Shown here one piece after another: positions 17,870-28,621 of a DNA stretch of 64,000 nucleotides. Under the pieces are notes generated by a model, which saw only the letters and a program-made list of their open reading frames with translations, did no database searches and was not told where the DNA came from. Source of the stretch: Azonexus fungiphilus (GTDB taxonomy: Bacteria; Pseudomonadota; Gammaproteobacteria; Burkholderiales; Rhodocyclaceae); the NCBI RefSeq assembly GCF_003634965.1, contig NZ_RBXP01000020.1:1-64000 (forward strand), written 5' to 3'. Within the stretch, counting starts at the first letter, position 1. Every line of letters begins with the position of its first letter. Both the position numbers and the translations under genes were made by a program.

Positions 17870-20254
17870 ATGAAATTCTCCGAATCCTGGCTGCGTAGCC
17901 TCGTCGATCCCAAGCTGTCGAGCGAGGAACTCTCCCATCTGCTGACCATGGCTGGCCTCGAAGTCGAGGAACTGGACGCGGTCGCCCCGGCCTTCACCAG
18001 CGTTGTCGTCGCGCAGGTGCTGGAAGTCGTCAAGCATCCCGACGCTGACCGCCTCAACGTCTGTCAGGTCGATATCGGTAGCGGCACGCCGCAGCAGATC
18101 GTCTGCGGTGCGCCCAACGTCGCCGCCGGCCTGAAAGTGCCGTGCGCGCTGCCCGGAGCCGAACTGCCCGGCGACTTCAAGATCAAGGTCGCCAAGGTGC
18201 GCGGCATCGAATCCTCGGGCATGCTCTGCTCGGCCAAGGAGCTCGGCATTGCCGAGGAAGCCTCCGGTCTGCTCATCCTGCCGGCCGACGCGCCGGTCGG
18301 TCAGAGCATTCGCCAGTATCTCGACCTCGACGACCACGTCTTCGAACTCAAGCTGACGCCGAACCGTGCAGACTGCCTGTCGTTGCTCGGCGTGGCGCGC
18401 GAAGTCGGCGCCATTACCGGTGCCGCGACCAGTCTGCCTGTCGTCGCAGAAGTGCCGGCCAGCATCGCCGACAGCCGCGCCGTCGTCCTCGACGCGCCGG
18501 CGGCCTGCCCGCTCTACTACGGCCGCATCGTCAAGAACGTCGATGCCAAGGCGCCGACGCCGGAGTGGATGAAGCGCCGCCTGGAGCGCAGCGGCATCCG
18601 CTCGATTTCCGCGCTGGTCGATATCACCAACTACGTGATGCTCGAACTCGGGCAGCCGCTGCACGCCTTCGACAACACCCGCCTGGACGGTGCCGTGCAT
18701 GCGCGCATGGCCAAGCCGGAGGAAAAGCTGCTGCTGCTCAACGAGCAGACGATCACGGTCGACGCCGATATCCTGGTGATTTCCGACGACGCCAAGCCGC
18801 TGGCCATGGCCGGCATCATGGGTGGCGAGGAGAGCGGCATCACGCTCGAAACCAGCGAACTCTTCCTGGAATCCGCCTTCTTCGCACCGAAAGCCATCGC
18901 CGGGCGTGCCCGCCGTTACGGCTTCGGCTCCGATGCCTCGCACCGCTTCGAACGCGGCGTCGATTTCGGCGGCACCCGCCGTGCCATCGAGCGGGCCACG
19001 CAGCTGATTCTGGAAATCTGCGGCGGTCAGGCCGGTCCGGTCGTCGAAGCCAAGGCCGAGTTGCCGGCGCGGCAACCGGTGCGCCTGCGTACCGCCCGTG
19101 CCGAAAAGGTGCTCGGCCTGCCGCTCGGTGCCGATCGCATCGCCGGCCTGTTCAAGGGCCTGGCGCTCGATTTCGTGCAGCAGGGCGACGATTTCCTGGT
19201 GACGCCGCCGTCCTGGCGCTTCGACATGGAAATCGAGGAAGACCTGATCGAGGAAATCGCCCGTCTCTACGGCTACGACAACATCCCGTCGCCGGCGCCG
19301 CAGGCGCGCATGGCCATGCTGCGTCAGCCGGAAGCACAGCGGCCGGCTTACCGCGTCCGCCAGATGCTGGCCGACCGCGGCTACCAGGAAGTGGTCAATT
19401 TCGCTTTCGTCGAAACCCAGTGGGAAGCTGATTTCGCCGGCAAGACCGCCGAGGCGGACCTGATCCGTCTGGCCAACCCGATCGCCAGCCAGATGGCGGT
19501 GATGCGTTCGAACCTGTTCGGCGGCCTGATCGCTAACCTGGTCACCAACCTCAAGCGCAAGCAGACCCGCGTCCGCCTGTTCGAGGTCGGTCGTACCTTC
19601 CATCGCGATGCCGCTGCCGTACCGGTGGCCGGTTATCGCCAGCCCTGGCGTCTCGGTGGTCTCGCCTTCGGCGGTGCCTTGCCCGATGGCTGGGCGAGCG
19701 GCGGCCGCAAGGTCGACTTCTTCGACGTCAAGGGCGACATCGAGGCGCTGCTGGCGCCCGCCGCGCTGCGCTTCGAAAAGCTGGTGCATCCGGCGCTGCA
19801 TCCCGGTCGTGCCGCGCGCATCCTGCTCGATGGCGTCGATATCGGTTGTGTCGGCGAACTGCATCCGGAATGGGTGCAGAAATACGACCTGACCGCCGCG
19901 CCGGTGCTCTTCGAACTCGATTTCGCCGCGATCAAGGCAGTTGTCGTTCCCGTCTACACGGAGCTGTCGCGGTTCCCGGCGGTGGTTCGCGACCTGGCGG
20001 TGGTGGTTGACCGCGACCTTGCCTTGCAGGCCCTTTTCGACGGTCTGAAACAGGACCTTCCGGGGCTTGTCACCGACCTCCAGCTGTTCGATGTATACGC
20101 TGGAAAGGGTGTCCCGGAAAACAAGAAAAGTCTTGCGCTACGCATAGTTATGCAAGATACTCAACGCACTTTGCAAGATTCGGAAGTTGATGCTGCGATG
20201 CAGCAACTGATCGCCTGTCTGGAGAAGACGTTCGGCGCCCAACTGCGAGCCTGA
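17870..20254 (+). CDS. pheT: Phenylalanine-tRNA ligase beta subunit
   Basis: A 794-residue subunit with the usual domain order. It has an EMAP/tRNA-binding domain near residues 40-150 ([35 protein letters not shown]), the B3/B4 editing domain that hydrolyses Tyr-tRNA(Phe), B5 ([26 protein letters not shown]), the catalytic-like core, and a C-terminal FDX-ACB anticodon-binding domain ([19 protein letters not shown]). It ends 17 bases before ihfA, as in many proteobacteria. Confidence 0.98.
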   Translation: MKFSESWLRSLVDPKLSSEELSHLLTMAGLEVEELDAVAPAFTSVVVAQVLEVVKHPDADRLNVCQVDIGSGTPQQIVCGAPNVAAGLKVPCALPGAELPGDFKIKVAKVRGIESSGMLCSAKELGIAEEASGLLILPADAPVGQSIRQYLDLDDHVFELKLTPNRADCLSLLGVAREVGAITGAATSLPVVAEVPASIADSRAVVLDAPAACPLYYGRIVKNVDAKAPTPEWMKRRLERSGIRSISALVDITNYVMLELGQPLHAFDNTRLDGAVHARMAKPEEKLLLLNEQTITVDADILVISDDAKPLAMAGIMGGEESGITLETSELFLESAFFAPKAIAGRARRYGFGSDASHRFERGVDFGGTRRAIERATQLILEICGGQAGPVVEAKAELPARQPVRLRTARAEKVLGLPLGADRIAGLFKGLALDFVQQGDDFLVTPPSWRFDMEIEEDLIEEIARLYGYDNIPSPAPQARMAMLRQPEAQRPAYRVRQMLADRGYQEVVNFAFVETQWEADFAGKTAEADLIRLANPIASQMAVMRSNLFGGLIANLVTNLKRKQTRVRLFEVGRTFHRDAAAVPVAGYRQPWRLGGLAFGGALPDGWASGGRKVDFFDVKGDIEALLAPAALRFEKLVHPALHPGRAARILLDGVDIGCVGELHPEWVQKYDLTAAPVLFELDFAAIKAVVVPVYTELSRFPAVVRDLAVVVDRDLALQALFDGLKQDLPGLVTDLQLFDVYAGKGVPENKKSLALRIVMQDTQRTLQDSEVDAAMQQLIACLEKTFGAQLRA

Positions 20255-20271
20255 CGAAAGAATTGATAACG

Positions 20272-20574
20272 ATGACGCTGACCAAAGCCGAACTCGCCGA
20301 CCTGCTGTTCGAAAGAGTGGGACTCAACAAGCGCGAGGCCAAAGACATGGTCGAGGCCTTTTTCGAAGAAATCCGCAACGCCCTGGAAACGGGTGATGGC
20401 GTCAAGCTGTCGGGCTTCGGCAACTTCCAGTTGCGCGACAAGCCCCAGCGCCCGGGGCGCAACCCCAAGACCGGCGAGGAAATCCCGATCACTGCGCGGC
20501 GCGTGGTGACCTTCCATGCCAGCCAGAAACTGAAGTCCGATGTCGAGCTCGCTTTCGATGGAATCGCGGCCTAA
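20272..20574 (+). CDS. ihfA: Integration host factor alpha subunit
   Basis: A 100-residue HU/IHF-family protein: [31 protein letters not shown], then the DNA-bending arm [35 protein letters not shown] with the intercalating Pro. Position directly after pheT identifies it as the alpha subunit. The partner ihfB is not in the window. The ATG at 20272 is chosen over a TTG 9 bases earlier. Its last 35 bases overlap the next gene in another frame. Confidence 0.97.
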   Translation: MTLTKAELADLLFERVGLNKREAKDMVEAFFEEIRNALETGDGVKLSGFGNFQLRDKPQRPGRNPKTGEEIPITARRVVTFHASQKLKSDVELAFDGIAA

Positions 20575-20938
20575 AGCCCCGGGCAGCGAAGATCTGCCCC
20601 CGATCCCCGCCAAGCGCTACTTCACCATCGGCGAAGTCAGCGAGTTGTGTGGCGTCAAGCCGCACGTGCTGCGCTACTGGGAGCAGGAATTCAACCAGCT
20701 CAAGCCGGTCAAGCGGCGGGGCAACCGTCGCTATTACCAGCACCACGAAGTCCTGCTTGTTCGTCGCATTCGCGAACTTCTTTATAATCAGGGTTTTACG
20801 ATCAGTGGCGCACGTAATCGCCTGGATGAAGGCGGGGCTGTCGAGTCGCGTTCGACGGTCGACACCGAACACGAGGTAAAAATGCCGGCCAGCCTGCGTG
20901 GCGAATTGAAGGCAATTATCGAGATGTTGGCGGTTTGA
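20540..20938 (+). CDS. MerR-family transcriptional regulator
   Basis: The 132-residue protein has an N-terminal winged-helix MerR domain: [55 protein letters not shown]. It lacks a long effector domain and metal-binding cysteines, like the short MerR proteins that follow ihfA in many beta- and gammaproteobacteria. Ligand and targets are unknown. An alternative ATG at 20558 would shorten it by 6 residues; neither start has a strong ribosome site. The overlap with ihfA suggests coupled translation. Confidence 0.9.
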   Translation: MSSSLSMESRPKAPGSEDLPPIPAKRYFTIGEVSELCGVKPHVLRYWEQEFNQLKPVKRRGNRRYYQHHEVLLVRRIRELLYNQGFTISGARNRLDEGGAVESRSTVDTEHEVKMPASLRGELKAIIEMLAV

Positions 20939-20961
20939 ATTCTGCCGAAATGCAGTATAAT
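20934..20961 (+). promoter_or_regulatory. Promoter of tRNA-Pro(GGG)
   Basis: TATAAT at 20956-20961 lies 11 bases before the tRNA. TTTGAA at 20934-20939, 16 bases upstream and overlapping the merR stop, is a plausible -35 box. Confidence 0.7.
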
Positions 20962-20971
20962 GCTCGGCTTG

Positions 20972-21049
<78 letters not shown>

Positions 21050-21061
21050 AAGAAAATAAAG

Positions 21062-21085
21062 AAACCGGCCTTGGCCGGTTTTTTT
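21062..21085 (+). terminator. Rho-independent terminator after tRNA-Pro
   Basis: AACCGGCC and GGCCGGTT form an 8 bp stem with loop TT, followed by a T run. Confidence 0.92.
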
Positions 21086-21094
21086 ATTTGAATG

Positions 21095-21123
21095 TTGAAA
21101 AATATATTCGGGCAAATTAAATT
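21095..21123 (+). promoter_or_regulatory. AT-rich promoter of the H-NS-like gene
   Basis: TTGAAA and TAAATT are 17 bases apart in a locally AT-rich stretch (AATATATTCGGGCAAAT between them). AT-rich upstream DNA is what H-NS proteins bind, so autoregulation is plausible. Confidence 0.65.
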
Positions 21124-21158
21124 ACACTGCTGATTTGATTATCAACCAGGAGATTATT

Positions 21159-21476
21159 ATGGATTTGTCTACGCTTTCCCTCGTCGAACTTCGTGAATTG
21201 CAGGAAAAGATTCCGGCTGAATTGAAGCGCCGTGAATCCGCTGAAAAGGCGAATGTCCTGAATGAAGTCCGCGCTTTTGCCAAGGCCCGTGGTTTTGCAA
21301 TCGAAGATCTGATCGGCAAGGAAACCAAGATCAAGGTTGCCAGCGGCGGCAAGGTCAAGGTCAAGTATCGCCATCCGCAAAATGCCGAACTCGAGTGGAC
21401 CGGTCGCGGACGCAAGCCCAAGTGGGTCGAAGCCTGGCTCGCCGAAGGTGCTTCCCTGGATGCACTGCTGGTCTGA
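21159..21476 (+). CDS. H-NS family nucleoid protein
   Basis: A 105-residue H-NS-like protein. Residues 1-45 form the oligomerisation coiled coil (LSLVELRELQEKIPAELKRRESAEKANVLNEVRAFAKARG). The C-terminal DNA-binding domain carries KVKVKYRHPQNAELEWTGRGRKPKWVEAWL, whose WTGRGRKPKW block is the minor-groove AT-hook-like loop. It likely silences AT-rich DNA. The ATG at 21159 follows CCAGGAGA. It is only 3 bases from surE, so read-through into the surE operon is likely. Confidence 0.92.
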   Translation: MDLSTLSLVELRELQEKIPAELKRRESAEKANVLNEVRAFAKARGFAIEDLIGKETKIKVASGGKVKVKYRHPQNAELEWTGRGRKPKWVEAWLAEGASLDALLV

Positions 21477-21479
21477 TCG

Positions 21480-22220
21480 ATGCGCATCCTGCTCAGTAAC
21501 GACGACGGCTATTTCGCGCCCGGCCTGGCCGCCCTGTACGAGGCTTTGCAAGGGCTGGGCGAGATCGTCGTCGTCGCACCCGAGCAGAACCGCAGCGGTG
21601 CCAGCAACTCGCTGACGCTGGACCGGCCGCTGATGCTGAAACAGGCTGCCAGCGGCTTTTATTTCGTCAATGGCACGCCGACGGATTGCGTCCATCTGGC
21701 GGTGACCGGCATGCTCGAGGCACTCCCCGATATTATCGTTTCCGGGATCAATTCCGGTGCCAATATGGGCGACGATACGATTTATTCCGGGACTGTCGCG
21801 GCGGCGACCGAGGGTTATCTGCTCGGCATTCCTTCAATTGCCATTTCAATGACCAGTTTTGAGGGGCTGAATTTCGCCACTGCCGGTCGTATTGCCCGTG
21901 AACTGGTCGAGCGCCATATTGCCAATCCGATTGGCGGGCCGGTATTGCTCAATGTTAACGTGCCAGATATTCCCTACGCCGAATTGCAGGGGCTCGAAGT
22001 GACCCGGCTTGGGCGTCGGCACAAGGCCGAACCGGTGGTCAAGATGACTTCGCCGCGCAAGGAGACGGTGTACTGGATCGGCGCCGCAGGCGCCGCCGCC
22101 GATGCCGGACCGGGTACGGATTTTCACGCAATCGAGCAGAAGCGGGTCTCGGTGACGCCGCTGCAGATCGACTTGACTCACACCAGCCAGTTGCCGGCGA
22201 TTCGTCAGTGGGTCCGATGA
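21480..22220 (+). CDS. surE: 5'/3'-nucleotidase SurE
   Basis: A 246-residue metal-dependent nucleotidase. It has the N-terminal acidic motif [12 protein letters not shown] that holds the divalent ion, [14 protein letters not shown] and [25 protein letters not shown]. SurE dephosphorylates nucleoside monophosphates and is linked to stationary-phase survival. It opens the surE-pcm-nlpD-rpoS operon, in which each junction is an ATGA overlap. Confidence 0.97.
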   Translation: MRILLSNDDGYFAPGLAALYEALQGLGEIVVVAPEQNRSGASNSLTLDRPLMLKQAASGFYFVNGTPTDCVHLAVTGMLEALPDIIVSGINSGANMGDDTIYSGTVAAATEGYLLGIPSIAISMTSFEGLNFATAGRIARELVERHIANPIGGPVLLNVNVPDIPYAELQGLEVTRLGRRHKAEPVVKMTSPRKETVYWIGAAGAAADAGPGTDFHAIEQKRVSVTPLQIDLTHTSQLPAIRQWVR

Positions 22221-22879
22221 CGGCATTCGGCTTGCAGGGAATCGGCATGACCTCGCAGCGGACCCGGGCGCGCATGGTCGAGCGGCTGCGCGAGAAAGGA
22301 ATCCGCAGCGAGGCCGTGCTCAAGGCGATGGCAGCCGTGCCGCGCCATGTCTTTGTCGAGGAAGCCCTGGCCTCGCGGGCCTATGAGGATACGGCGCTGC
22401 CGCTGGGCATGGGGCAGACGATCTCGCAGCCTTACATCGTCGCCCGGATGATCGAGCTTCTGCTCAACGGTCGCCCCGGCCTTGGCAAGACTCTCGAGGT
22501 CGGTGCCGGTTGCGGCTATCAGGCGGCGGTTCTGGCCCAGTTGAGCAAGGACGTCTATGCCGTCGAACGGATTGCGCCGCTGCTCGAGAAGGCGAAGGCC
22601 AACATGCGCACGCTGCAGCAGTTCAACGTCCGCCTGAAGCTGGCCGACGGCCATTTCGGCCTGCCCGAGGCGGCGCCTTTCGACAGCATCATCGTTGCCG
22701 CCGCCGGTGCGGCGATTCCGCCGGAACTGCTCCGCCAGCTCGCGCCGGGCGGCCGCATGGTCTTGCCTGTCGGGGGCCATGAGCAGTATCTTTGCCTTGT
22801 CGAACACACCGCCAACGGTTTCATCGAGACGCGCCTGGACCCCGTCCGCTTCGTCCCGTTGCTGCCCGGAACACAATGA
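22217..22879 (+). CDS. pcm: Protein-L-isoaspartate O-methyltransferase
   Basis: A 220-residue SAM-dependent repair enzyme that methylates isoaspartyl residues in aged proteins. It shows [38 protein letters not shown], motif [22 protein letters not shown] sequence (here [10 protein letters not shown]) and LPVGG near the end. The start is the ATG overlapping the surE stop (ATGA). Confidence 0.97.
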   Translation: MTAFGLQGIGMTSQRTRARMVERLREKGIRSEAVLKAMAAVPRHVFVEEALASRAYEDTALPLGMGQTISQPYIVARMIELLLNGRPGLGKTLEVGAGCGYQAAVLAQLSKDVYAVERIAPLLEKAKANMRTLQQFNVRLKLADGHFGLPEAAPFDSIIVAAAGAAIPPELLRQLAPGGRMVLPVGGHEQYLCLVEHTANGFIETRLDPVRFVPLLPGTQ

Positions 22880-23781
22880 CCAGACTTCTAGCCCCGCTTT
22901 TCCTGATCCTTTCACTCGGCGCCTGTACCCAGGCGCCGGCCCCGACGGTGGAGCGCTCGCCGAGCGCCCAGGCACGAGCGGCCGGTCCGGGCGAGTACAT
23001 GGTCAAGCCGGGCGACACGCTGTATCGCATCGCCAAGGAAAACGGCCTTGATCATGTCGAGCTGGCGGCGCAGAACAACATCGACAACCCGGCAGCACTG
23101 CGGGTCGGCCAGATTCTCCGCTTGCGGCCGGCCAACGCCGCGAGCACCAGTGCCGCGGCGCCTGTCGCGACGCCGATCGGGGTCGCCACCGGCGTCGAGG
23201 CGCGCAGCCTCGACGGCAAGCCGGCGGCACCGGCAGCGGTCGCCGGCGGCAGCCTGCGCGAGCCGCGTGGCGGCAAGGAAGCCTATTCCGACGAAGCCTA
23301 CGCCCGCCTGAACAACCAGGCGCCGGCCGCGGCGACCCCGCCGGCCCCGACGCCGGCCGCGGCGGCGAGCGAAGCGCCGGCAGCCGCAGCAGCGGCCGGG
23401 CCGGCCGAAGTCGAGGGCGTCGTCTGGGCCTGGCCGACGAAAGCCACCATCAAGGCTGCTTACAACGGCAGCAGCAACAAGGGGATCGATTTCGCCGGCA
23501 AGCAGGGCGATCCGGTACTCGCCGCCGGCGAGGGACGGGTTCTCTACGTCGGTGACGCGCTCGCCGGTTACGGCAAGCTGGTGATCGTCAAGCACAGTAC
23601 CGACCATCTTTCGGTCTATGCCCACAACAGCAAGATCCTGGTCAAGGAAGGCCAGCCGGTCAAGCTGGGGCAGAAGATCGCCGAGATGGGCAACAGCGGT
23701 ACCGACAGCGTCAAGCTGCACTTCGAGATCCGCAAACAGGGCAAGCCGGTCGATCCGACGCCCTTCCTGCCCAAGCGATGA
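22876..23781 (+). CDS. nlpD: Lipoprotein NlpD, LysM plus degenerate LytM domain
   Basis: A 301-residue outer-membrane lipoprotein. It has a lipobox LSLGAC (lipidated Cys near residue 17), a LysM domain ([30 protein letters not shown]), an Ala/Pro-rich linker and a C-terminal M23 domain. The M23 metal site is damaged: the usual HxGIDF is NKGIDF and the final HxH is LHF. This fits NlpD, which activates the amidase AmiC instead of cutting peptidoglycan itself. It overlaps pcm and rpoS by 4 bases each. Confidence 0.95.
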   Translation: MTRLLAPLFLILSLGACTQAPAPTVERSPSAQARAAGPGEYMVKPGDTLYRIAKENGLDHVELAAQNNIDNPAALRVGQILRLRPANAASTSAAAPVATPIGVATGVEARSLDGKPAAPAAVAGGSLREPRGGKEAYSDEAYARLNNQAPAAATPPAPTPAAAASEAPAAAAAAGPAEVEGVVWAWPTKATIKAAYNGSSNKGIDFAGKQGDPVLAAGEGRVLYVGDALAGYGKLVIVKHSTDHLSVYAHNSKILVKEGQPVKLGQKIAEMGNSGTDSVKLHFEIRKQGKPVDPTPFLPKR

Positions 23782-24716
23782 GCGGCATCGACGACGAAGG
23801 CGAGGAAACCGTCCTGCCCGTCGTCGGCGACGGCGAGGAGGCGGCCCCCGCCGCGCCCGAGGTGGCACTGGCCGAGGCCGGCCTGCTCGAGGATGTGACC
23901 CAGGTCTATCTCAACGAGATCGGTGCCAAGCCGCTGCTGACGCCAGCCGAGGAGCTGGCTACCGCACGCCGGGTCTGTGCCGGCGATTTCGCGGCGCGGC
24001 AGAAGATGATCGAGCACAACCTGCGCCTGGTCGTGAACATCGCCAAGCATTACCTGAACCGCGGCATCCCGCTGCTCGACCTGGTCGAGGAGGGCAACCT
24101 CGGTCTCATCCATGCGCTCGAGAAATTCGATCCCGAGCGCGGTTTCCGTTTCTCGACCTACGCGACCTGGTGGATCCGCCAGAGCATCGAGCGCAGCATC
24201 ATGAACCACTCGCGGACGATCCGCCTGCCGGTGCATGTGGTCAAGGAAATCAACCTGGTCCTGCGCGCCATGCGTCATCTGGAATCTGCCGACAGTCGTG
24301 AGTCGACCGTCGAAAAGGTGGCCTTGCTGCTCGACCGGCCGGCCGATGACGTCCGCCGCATCCTCTCGCTCAACGAACACATCGCCTCGCTCGATGCGCC
24401 GCTCGACATCGATCCCAATCACACGATGGCCGAGTTCATTGCCGACGAAAGCGCCAGCGCCGATCCGGAGAGCCTGCTTCAGTCGAGCGAGGTCGGTTCG
24501 CTGCTCGGCGAGTGGCTGGGCGAACTGAGCGAGCGCCAGCGTCAGATCATCGAGCGGCGCTACGGCCTCAACGGCTGCGACATCGCCACCCTCGACACGA
24601 TCGCCGGCGACCTCGGGCTGACCCGCGAACGCGTTCGCCAGATCCAGATCGAGGGCCTGGAGCGCCTGCGCAAGATCATGCGCCGGGCCAACGTCAGCCG
24701 CGACTCGCTGCTCTGA
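23778..24716 (+). CDS. rpoS: RNA polymerase sigma factor RpoS (sigma-38)
   Basis: A 312-residue sigma-70-family factor. It has region 1.2 (DVTQVYLNEIGAKPLLTPAEE), region 2 (NLRLVVNIAKHYLNRGIPLLDLVEEGNLGLIHALEKFDPERGFRFSTYATWWIRQSIERSIM), region 3 and region 4 with the helix-turn-helix LGLTRERVRQIQIEGLERLRKIM. Position after nlpD makes it RpoS, the general stress and stationary-phase factor. Its ATG overlaps the nlpD stop, so it has no private untranslated leader if co-transcribed. A promoter inside nlpD, as in E. coli, cannot be excluded. Confidence 0.97.
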   Translation: MSGIDDEGEETVLPVVGDGEEAAPAAPEVALAEAGLLEDVTQVYLNEIGAKPLLTPAEELATARRVCAGDFAARQKMIEHNLRLVVNIAKHYLNRGIPLLDLVEEGNLGLIHALEKFDPERGFRFSTYATWWIRQSIERSIMNHSRTIRLPVHVVKEINLVLRAMRHLESADSRESTVEKVALLLDRPADDVRRILSLNEHIASLDAPLDIDPNHTMAEFIADESASADPESLLQSSEVGSLLGEWLGELSERQRQIIERRYGLNGCDIATLDTIAGDLGLTRERVRQIQIEGLERLRKIMRRANVSRDSLL

Positions 24717-24725
24717 ATCTGACGG

Positions 24726-25727
24726 TCAACGGCCCGCCAGGGCCATTTTTGCCGTGCGGATTTCCTCGGCCAGCTGGAATACCGACATCGCGTAGAAGCT
24801 CGAGCGGTTATAGCGGGTGATCACGTAGAAGTTCTCGAAGCCCAGCCAGTACTCGGTGGCGCGTTCGGGCGAGACGAGGTCGACCAGCGTCACCGTCGAT
24901 TCCGGCGCCGCCGCGGCGACGATGCCGCGCGCGTACAGGTCGCCGGCGCGCAGGCTGGGGCGGATGCCGGCCTGCAGCAGGCCGGCGTCGGGCGTGCCCG
25001 GCAACTGCGCCGGTACGGCGACCGGCTGGCCGGCTTGCCAGCCGTGCTGTTCGAGAAAGCGGGCAACGCTGCCGATCGCGTCGTCGACGCTGCCGGCCAG
25101 GTCGACGCGCTGGTCGCCGTCGAAATCGACGGCATAGCGGCGCTGGCTGCCCGGCATGAATTGCGGGATGCCGATGGCACCGGCAAACGAACCCTTGACC
25201 GCCAGCGGATCGAGGCCGTTCTCGCGCGCCAGCAGCAGGAACTGTTCGAGTTCGGCGCGGAAGAACTCGGCGCGCCGCGGATAGTGGAAGGCGAGCGTGG
25301 CCAGCGCCTCGAGCACGCCGAAATTGCCGGTGATGCGTCCGTAGGCGGTTTCGACGCCGATGATCGCGACGATCACTTCCTCGGGCACGCCGTAGAGGGC
25401 GCGCGCGCGCGCCAGCGCGACCGCGTTGTCCTGCCAGAAGCGGACGCCACCGTTGATCCGCTGTTCATTGAGGAAGCGCGGCCGGTAGCGCTCCCAGGAG
25501 CGTTGCGCCGGCGTGCTCGGCGGCGCGATCAACTGCAGGACGCTGGCGTTCGGGCGGACCGCGGCAAACTGGGTGAGGACGCTGCCGGCATCGAAGCCGT
25601 GGCGCTCGGCGATGTCGCGGGCGAAGGCCTGGGCCTCCGGGCTGTCGGCGATGCTCGCCGGGGCGGCGGCGGCAAACGGGGTGGCGAGGGTGAGGCTGAG
25701 CGTCAGGGCGGCCAGGAACTTGTTCAA
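24726..25727 (-). CDS. mltB: Membrane-bound lytic murein transglycosylase B, TTG start
   Basis: A 333-residue periplasmic lytic transglycosylase. It has a signal peptide [20 protein letters not shown] after the start, the catalytic Glu in [21 protein letters not shown], then [32 protein letters not shown]. It cleaves glycan strands to 1,6-anhydro ends. I place the start at TTG 25727: GGAG stands 6 bases before it and no ATG exists ahead of the signal peptide. The TTG overlaps the transglutaminase TGA stop as TTGA, so translation is probably coupled. I see no lipobox, unlike E. coli MltB. Confidence 0.92.
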   Translation of the reverse strand: MNKFLAALTLSLTLATPFAAAAPASIADSPEAQAFARDIAERHGFDAGSVLTQFAAVRPNASVLQLIAPPSTPAQRSWERYRPRFLNEQRINGGVRFWQDNAVALARARALYGVPEEVIVAIIGVETAYGRITGNFGVLEALATLAFHYPRRAEFFRAELEQFLLLARENGLDPLAVKGSFAGAIGIPQFMPGSQRRYAVDFDGDQRVDLAGSVDDAIGSVARFLEQHGWQAGQPVAVPAQLPGTPDAGLLQAGIRPSLRAGDLYARGIVAAAAPESTVTLVDLVSPERATEYWLGFENFYVITRYNRSSFYAMSVFQLAEEIRTAKMALAGR

Positions 25728-27667
25728 GCGGATCTCCGTCGGGGCAGTCGGGCGACGGCGGCGCGCAGCGCCGCCAGGTACAGGTTCGGGGTGGGCGCGT
25801 AGCGGGCGAGCAGGAACAGGCGGACGACCGGGTCGAAGGCCTCGGCGCTCGCCGGGTCGCTGCGGCGCAAGCGCGCGGCCAGTGCCAGCGGCGTTTCCCC
25901 GGGCGCGCAGTGTACCCCGATTCGTCGCTGCGCGCGCAGCCACAGGCGCAGCGCCGGCGGCTGCCGGTGCTGCCGGCGCAGGGCGAGTGCGGCGATCAGC
26001 GCGAGCGCAGCGGCGCCGGCAAGCGACAGGGCGATCGCCAGTGTCCGCCAGTCGGCATCGGGCAGTCCGAGGTCGGCCAGCAACTGGCGCTGGCGTTGCG
26101 CGTCGAAGCCGATCACCCGCTGGTTCCAGGCGTTGTTCAGGGCTTCCCAGCGGTGGCGCATGCCGCGCAGCCAGTCGGCGTGGCGCTGGATGAACAGCGG
26201 CAGCGGCTCGCCGGCCGGCAGCGCCTCGGCAATGCCGCGCTCGATCCGTTCCGGGGCGACGGCGGCGGTCGGGTCGACGCGGACCCAGCCGCGTTCGGCC
26301 AGCCAGACCTCGGACCAGGCGTGGGCCTCGGACTGGCGGACGACCAGGTAGCCGTCGAGCGGGTTGAACTCGCCGCCCTGGTAACCGGTGACGACGCGGG
26401 CGGGCACGCCGGCGGCGCGCATGAGGACGACGAAGGCCGCGGCATAGTGCTCGCAGAAGCCGCGCCGGCTGCGGAAGAGGAAGTCGTCGATGGCGTCGCG
26501 ACCGAGCAGCGGCGGCTGCAGCGTGTAGTGGAAGGGCTCGTTGCGGAAATGACGCAGTGCACGGTCGACGATGCCGGACGGCGATTTTTCCTCGTCGCGC
26601 CAGCGGGCGGCCAGCGCCAGCGTGTGCGGGTTGCCGGTCGGCGGCAGCGCCAGGTTGGCAGTCAGCGTAGCCGGCTGCTCGTGGCGATTGAGGCGGTAGG
26701 CCGGGGTCGAGCTCAAGCGGAAGCGTCGGCGTGCCTCGACCGGCTGCGCCAGCTGGGCACTCAGACGGCCGTCGAGGGTGGCGCCGGCGGGCAGCGTGGC
26801 GGCTGCGTCGAGGGCCAGCAGCCAGCGCTGGCCATGTGCTTCCAGCGTCGTTTCGTAGTCGATCGCCGGCCCCAGCGCCTCGATCGTTTCGGCCGGCCGG
26901 CGCTGCGGCCAGACCTGCCAGCTGGTGCCGTCGTAGCGCTCGAGCACCGGGCCGCGCCAGTAGAGCAGCGGGCGGGCCGGCGGCGTGCCGTCGAAGCGGA
27001 CGCGGAAGGCGATCTCGCCGCTGCGCACGAGTTCGCCAATGCTGCCTGGCGACATGCTTTCCGACAGGCCGCTGCGCGCCTGGAAAGCGTCTTGCGGCAA
27101 GCCCCAGAGCGGACCGCCGACGCGCGGGAAGAGGAGGTAGAGGACGAGCATCAGCGGCAGCGCCTGCAGCCCGATCTGGCCGGCGTAGCGCAGGGTCTCG
27201 CCGGGGCCGATGCGGCCGGCGTGGAGGCGGATCAGGGCGGCGGTGACCAGCCACAGCGCGAGTAGCAGCCAGAGGCCGGTGGGGATGTCCTGGGCGTGGA
27301 AGTAGTGCGTCAGCAGCAGGAAGTAGCCGAGCATCACGACGACGATGGCGTCCCGCCGCTGGCGCATTTCGAGCAGCTTCATCGCCATGAACAGGACCAG
27401 CATGGCGACACCGGCGTCGCGGCCGAACAGCGTGCCGAACTCGGCCACGATCGCCAGACAGCCGCCGATCGCCAGCGGCAGCAGCAGCCAGCGGCCGGGC
27501 AGGCGCTGGTCGCGCTGCCACAGCCAGGCGGCCCAGGCCAGCAGCAGGCCGGCCAGGCCACTCAGCCAGGCCGGCTGGTGCAGGGTGTGCGGCAGCGTTG
27601 TCGCCAGCGCCACGGCGAACAGCCAGGGCGGCTCTTCGCGGCTGAGCAGGTCGTCGCTGGCGCTCAT
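25724..27667 (-). CDS. TgpA-type membrane transglutaminase-like protein
   Basis: A 647-residue protein with about six N-terminal transmembrane helices (residues 15-200), a large periplasmic DUF3488 region and a transglutaminase core. A helix near residue 560 ([21 protein letters not shown]) and a cytoplasmic tail follow. The catalytic triad is visible as Cys in [12 protein letters not shown], His in [11 protein letters not shown] and Asp in VRVDPTAAV. The Pseudomonas homologue TgpA is essential and has transglutaminase activity. The gene overlaps DUF58 upstream (ATGA) and mltB downstream, forming moxR-DUF58-tgpA-mltB. Confidence 0.9.
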   Translation of the reverse strand: MSASDDLLSREEPPWLFAVALATTLPHTLHQPAWLSGLAGLLLAWAAWLWQRDQRLPGRWLLLPLAIGGCLAIVAEFGTLFGRDAGVAMLVLFMAMKLLEMRQRRDAIVVVMLGYFLLLTHYFHAQDIPTGLWLLLALWLVTAALIRLHAGRIGPGETLRYAGQIGLQALPLMLVLYLLFPRVGGPLWGLPQDAFQARSGLSESMSPGSIGELVRSGEIAFRVRFDGTPPARPLLYWRGPVLERYDGTSWQVWPQRRPAETIEALGPAIDYETTLEAHGQRWLLALDAAATLPAGATLDGRLSAQLAQPVEARRRFRLSSTPAYRLNRHEQPATLTANLALPPTGNPHTLALAARWRDEEKSPSGIVDRALRHFRNEPFHYTLQPPLLGRDAIDDFLFRSRRGFCEHYAAAFVVLMRAAGVPARVVTGYQGGEFNPLDGYLVVRQSEAHAWSEVWLAERGWVRVDPTAAVAPERIERGIAEALPAGEPLPLFIQRHADWLRGMRHRWEALNNAWNQRVIGFDAQRQRQLLADLGLPDADWRTLAIALSLAGAAALALIAALALRRQHRQPPALRLWLRAQRRIGVHCAPGETPLALAARLRRSDPASAEAFDPVVRLFLLARYAPTPNLYLAALRAAVARLPRRRSA

Positions 27668-28614
27668 GGCAGCAAGGCCAGGGCTTCCAGGCAGCGGCGG
27701 CAGTGTGCTTCGCCGCTGGCGGCCGGGATCGTGACGCCGGGCAGGGCCAGGCTGTAGTGCAACTGTCGGCGGGCGGCCTCGAGCACCCAGCCGGTCAGGA
27801 TGGCGATGCGTGTTTCATCGTCCTGTGCCGGATCGGCGGCCTGCCAGGCGAGCGCCAGTTCGGTCTCGCTGCCGCCGGCAAACTGCTTGACCAGCAGGGG
27901 CCGCTGGCCGCCGTCGCGGGCGCTGGCCTTCCAGGCGACGTGGCGCAGCGGATCGGCCGGCTGGCGTCGGCGAAAGCCGGCGAAATCCTCCTGGCCGCCG
28001 TTGCCGGCGCCGCTGCCTGGCGCCGCGCTGGCGCTCGCCTCGGGCAGCGGAGTGGCGAGCGGGCGCGCATAGACCAGGCAGCGCATTTCGGGCTGCAGGT
28101 AGCTCCAGGCGGTGAACAGGCCGAGCGGATAACGCGTGCTCAGGCGCACGCGCGGCAGCACCAGCCAGCCACGCCGCCGGCTCGGGACCGGGATGGCGAT
28201 TTTTGCCTGCTGGCGGCCGTCGACCGTCAACGTCGCCGGGTGTCCGGGATCCGCCGCGAAGACCAGCATGCGCCGGGCGAGCGGACGCGGGTTGTCGACC
28301 AGCAGTTCGAATTCGGCGGTTTCGCCGGCGAATACCGGGGCACAGCGTCCCGGTGTCAGGCGCAGGCCGTGCAGGTTGCGAAAGCCGTGCACCATGCCGA
28401 CCATGCCGATGCCGGCGAGCAGGAAGACCAGGGCATGGCCGAGCGCCAGGTTGTAGTTGATCGCGCCGAGCAGCATCACGACCAGCGCGGCGGCGAACAG
28501 CAGGCCGCTGCGCGAGGGCAGGATGTAGATGCGGCGGCGGTCGAGGACGATCGCCGCGGTGCCGTCGGAACGCCAGCGGAACAGCCAGCGGTGCAGCGCG
28601 TCGAATCGGCGCAT
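27664..28614 (-). CDS. DUF58 domain membrane protein
   Basis: A 316-residue protein with two adjacent N-terminal helices ([37 protein letters not shown]) and a cytoplasmic DUF58/vWA-like domain. The DUF58 signature is the region [42 protein letters not shown]58 proteins nearly always sit between a MoxR ATPase and a transglutaminase, as here, and probably act as membrane adaptor of the ATPase. I chose the ATG at 28614, 7 bases after moxR. The open frame continues upstream as an out-of-frame shadow of moxR. Confidence 0.88.
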   Translation of the reverse strand: MRRFDALHRWLFRWRSDGTAAIVLDRRRIYILPSRSGLLFAAALVVMLLGAINYNLALGHALVFLLAGIGMVGMVHGFRNLHGLRLTPGRCAPVFAGETAEFELLVDNPRPLARRMLVFAADPGHPATLTVDGRQQAKIAIPVPSRRRGWLVLPRVRLSTRYPLGLFTAWSYLQPEMRCLVYARPLATPLPEASASAAPGSGAGNGGQEDFAGFRRRQPADPLRHVAWKASARDGGQRPLLVKQFAGGSETELALAWQAADPAQDDETRIAILTGWVLEAARRQLHYSLALPGVTIPAASGEAHCRRCLEALALLP

Positions 28615-28621
28615 GTGGCGG

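Noticed and set aside
24717-24730. TGACGGTCAACGG between rpoS and mltB as a palindrome copy
   Set aside because: Only one half-site matches and the centre differs; the gap is 9 bases and mostly stop codons.
24726-27521. An apparent 931-residue fusion protein ending in MltB
   Set aside because: Its first two-thirds is an out-of-frame reading of the transglutaminase gene. The MltB part has its own TTG start, ribosome site and signal peptide.
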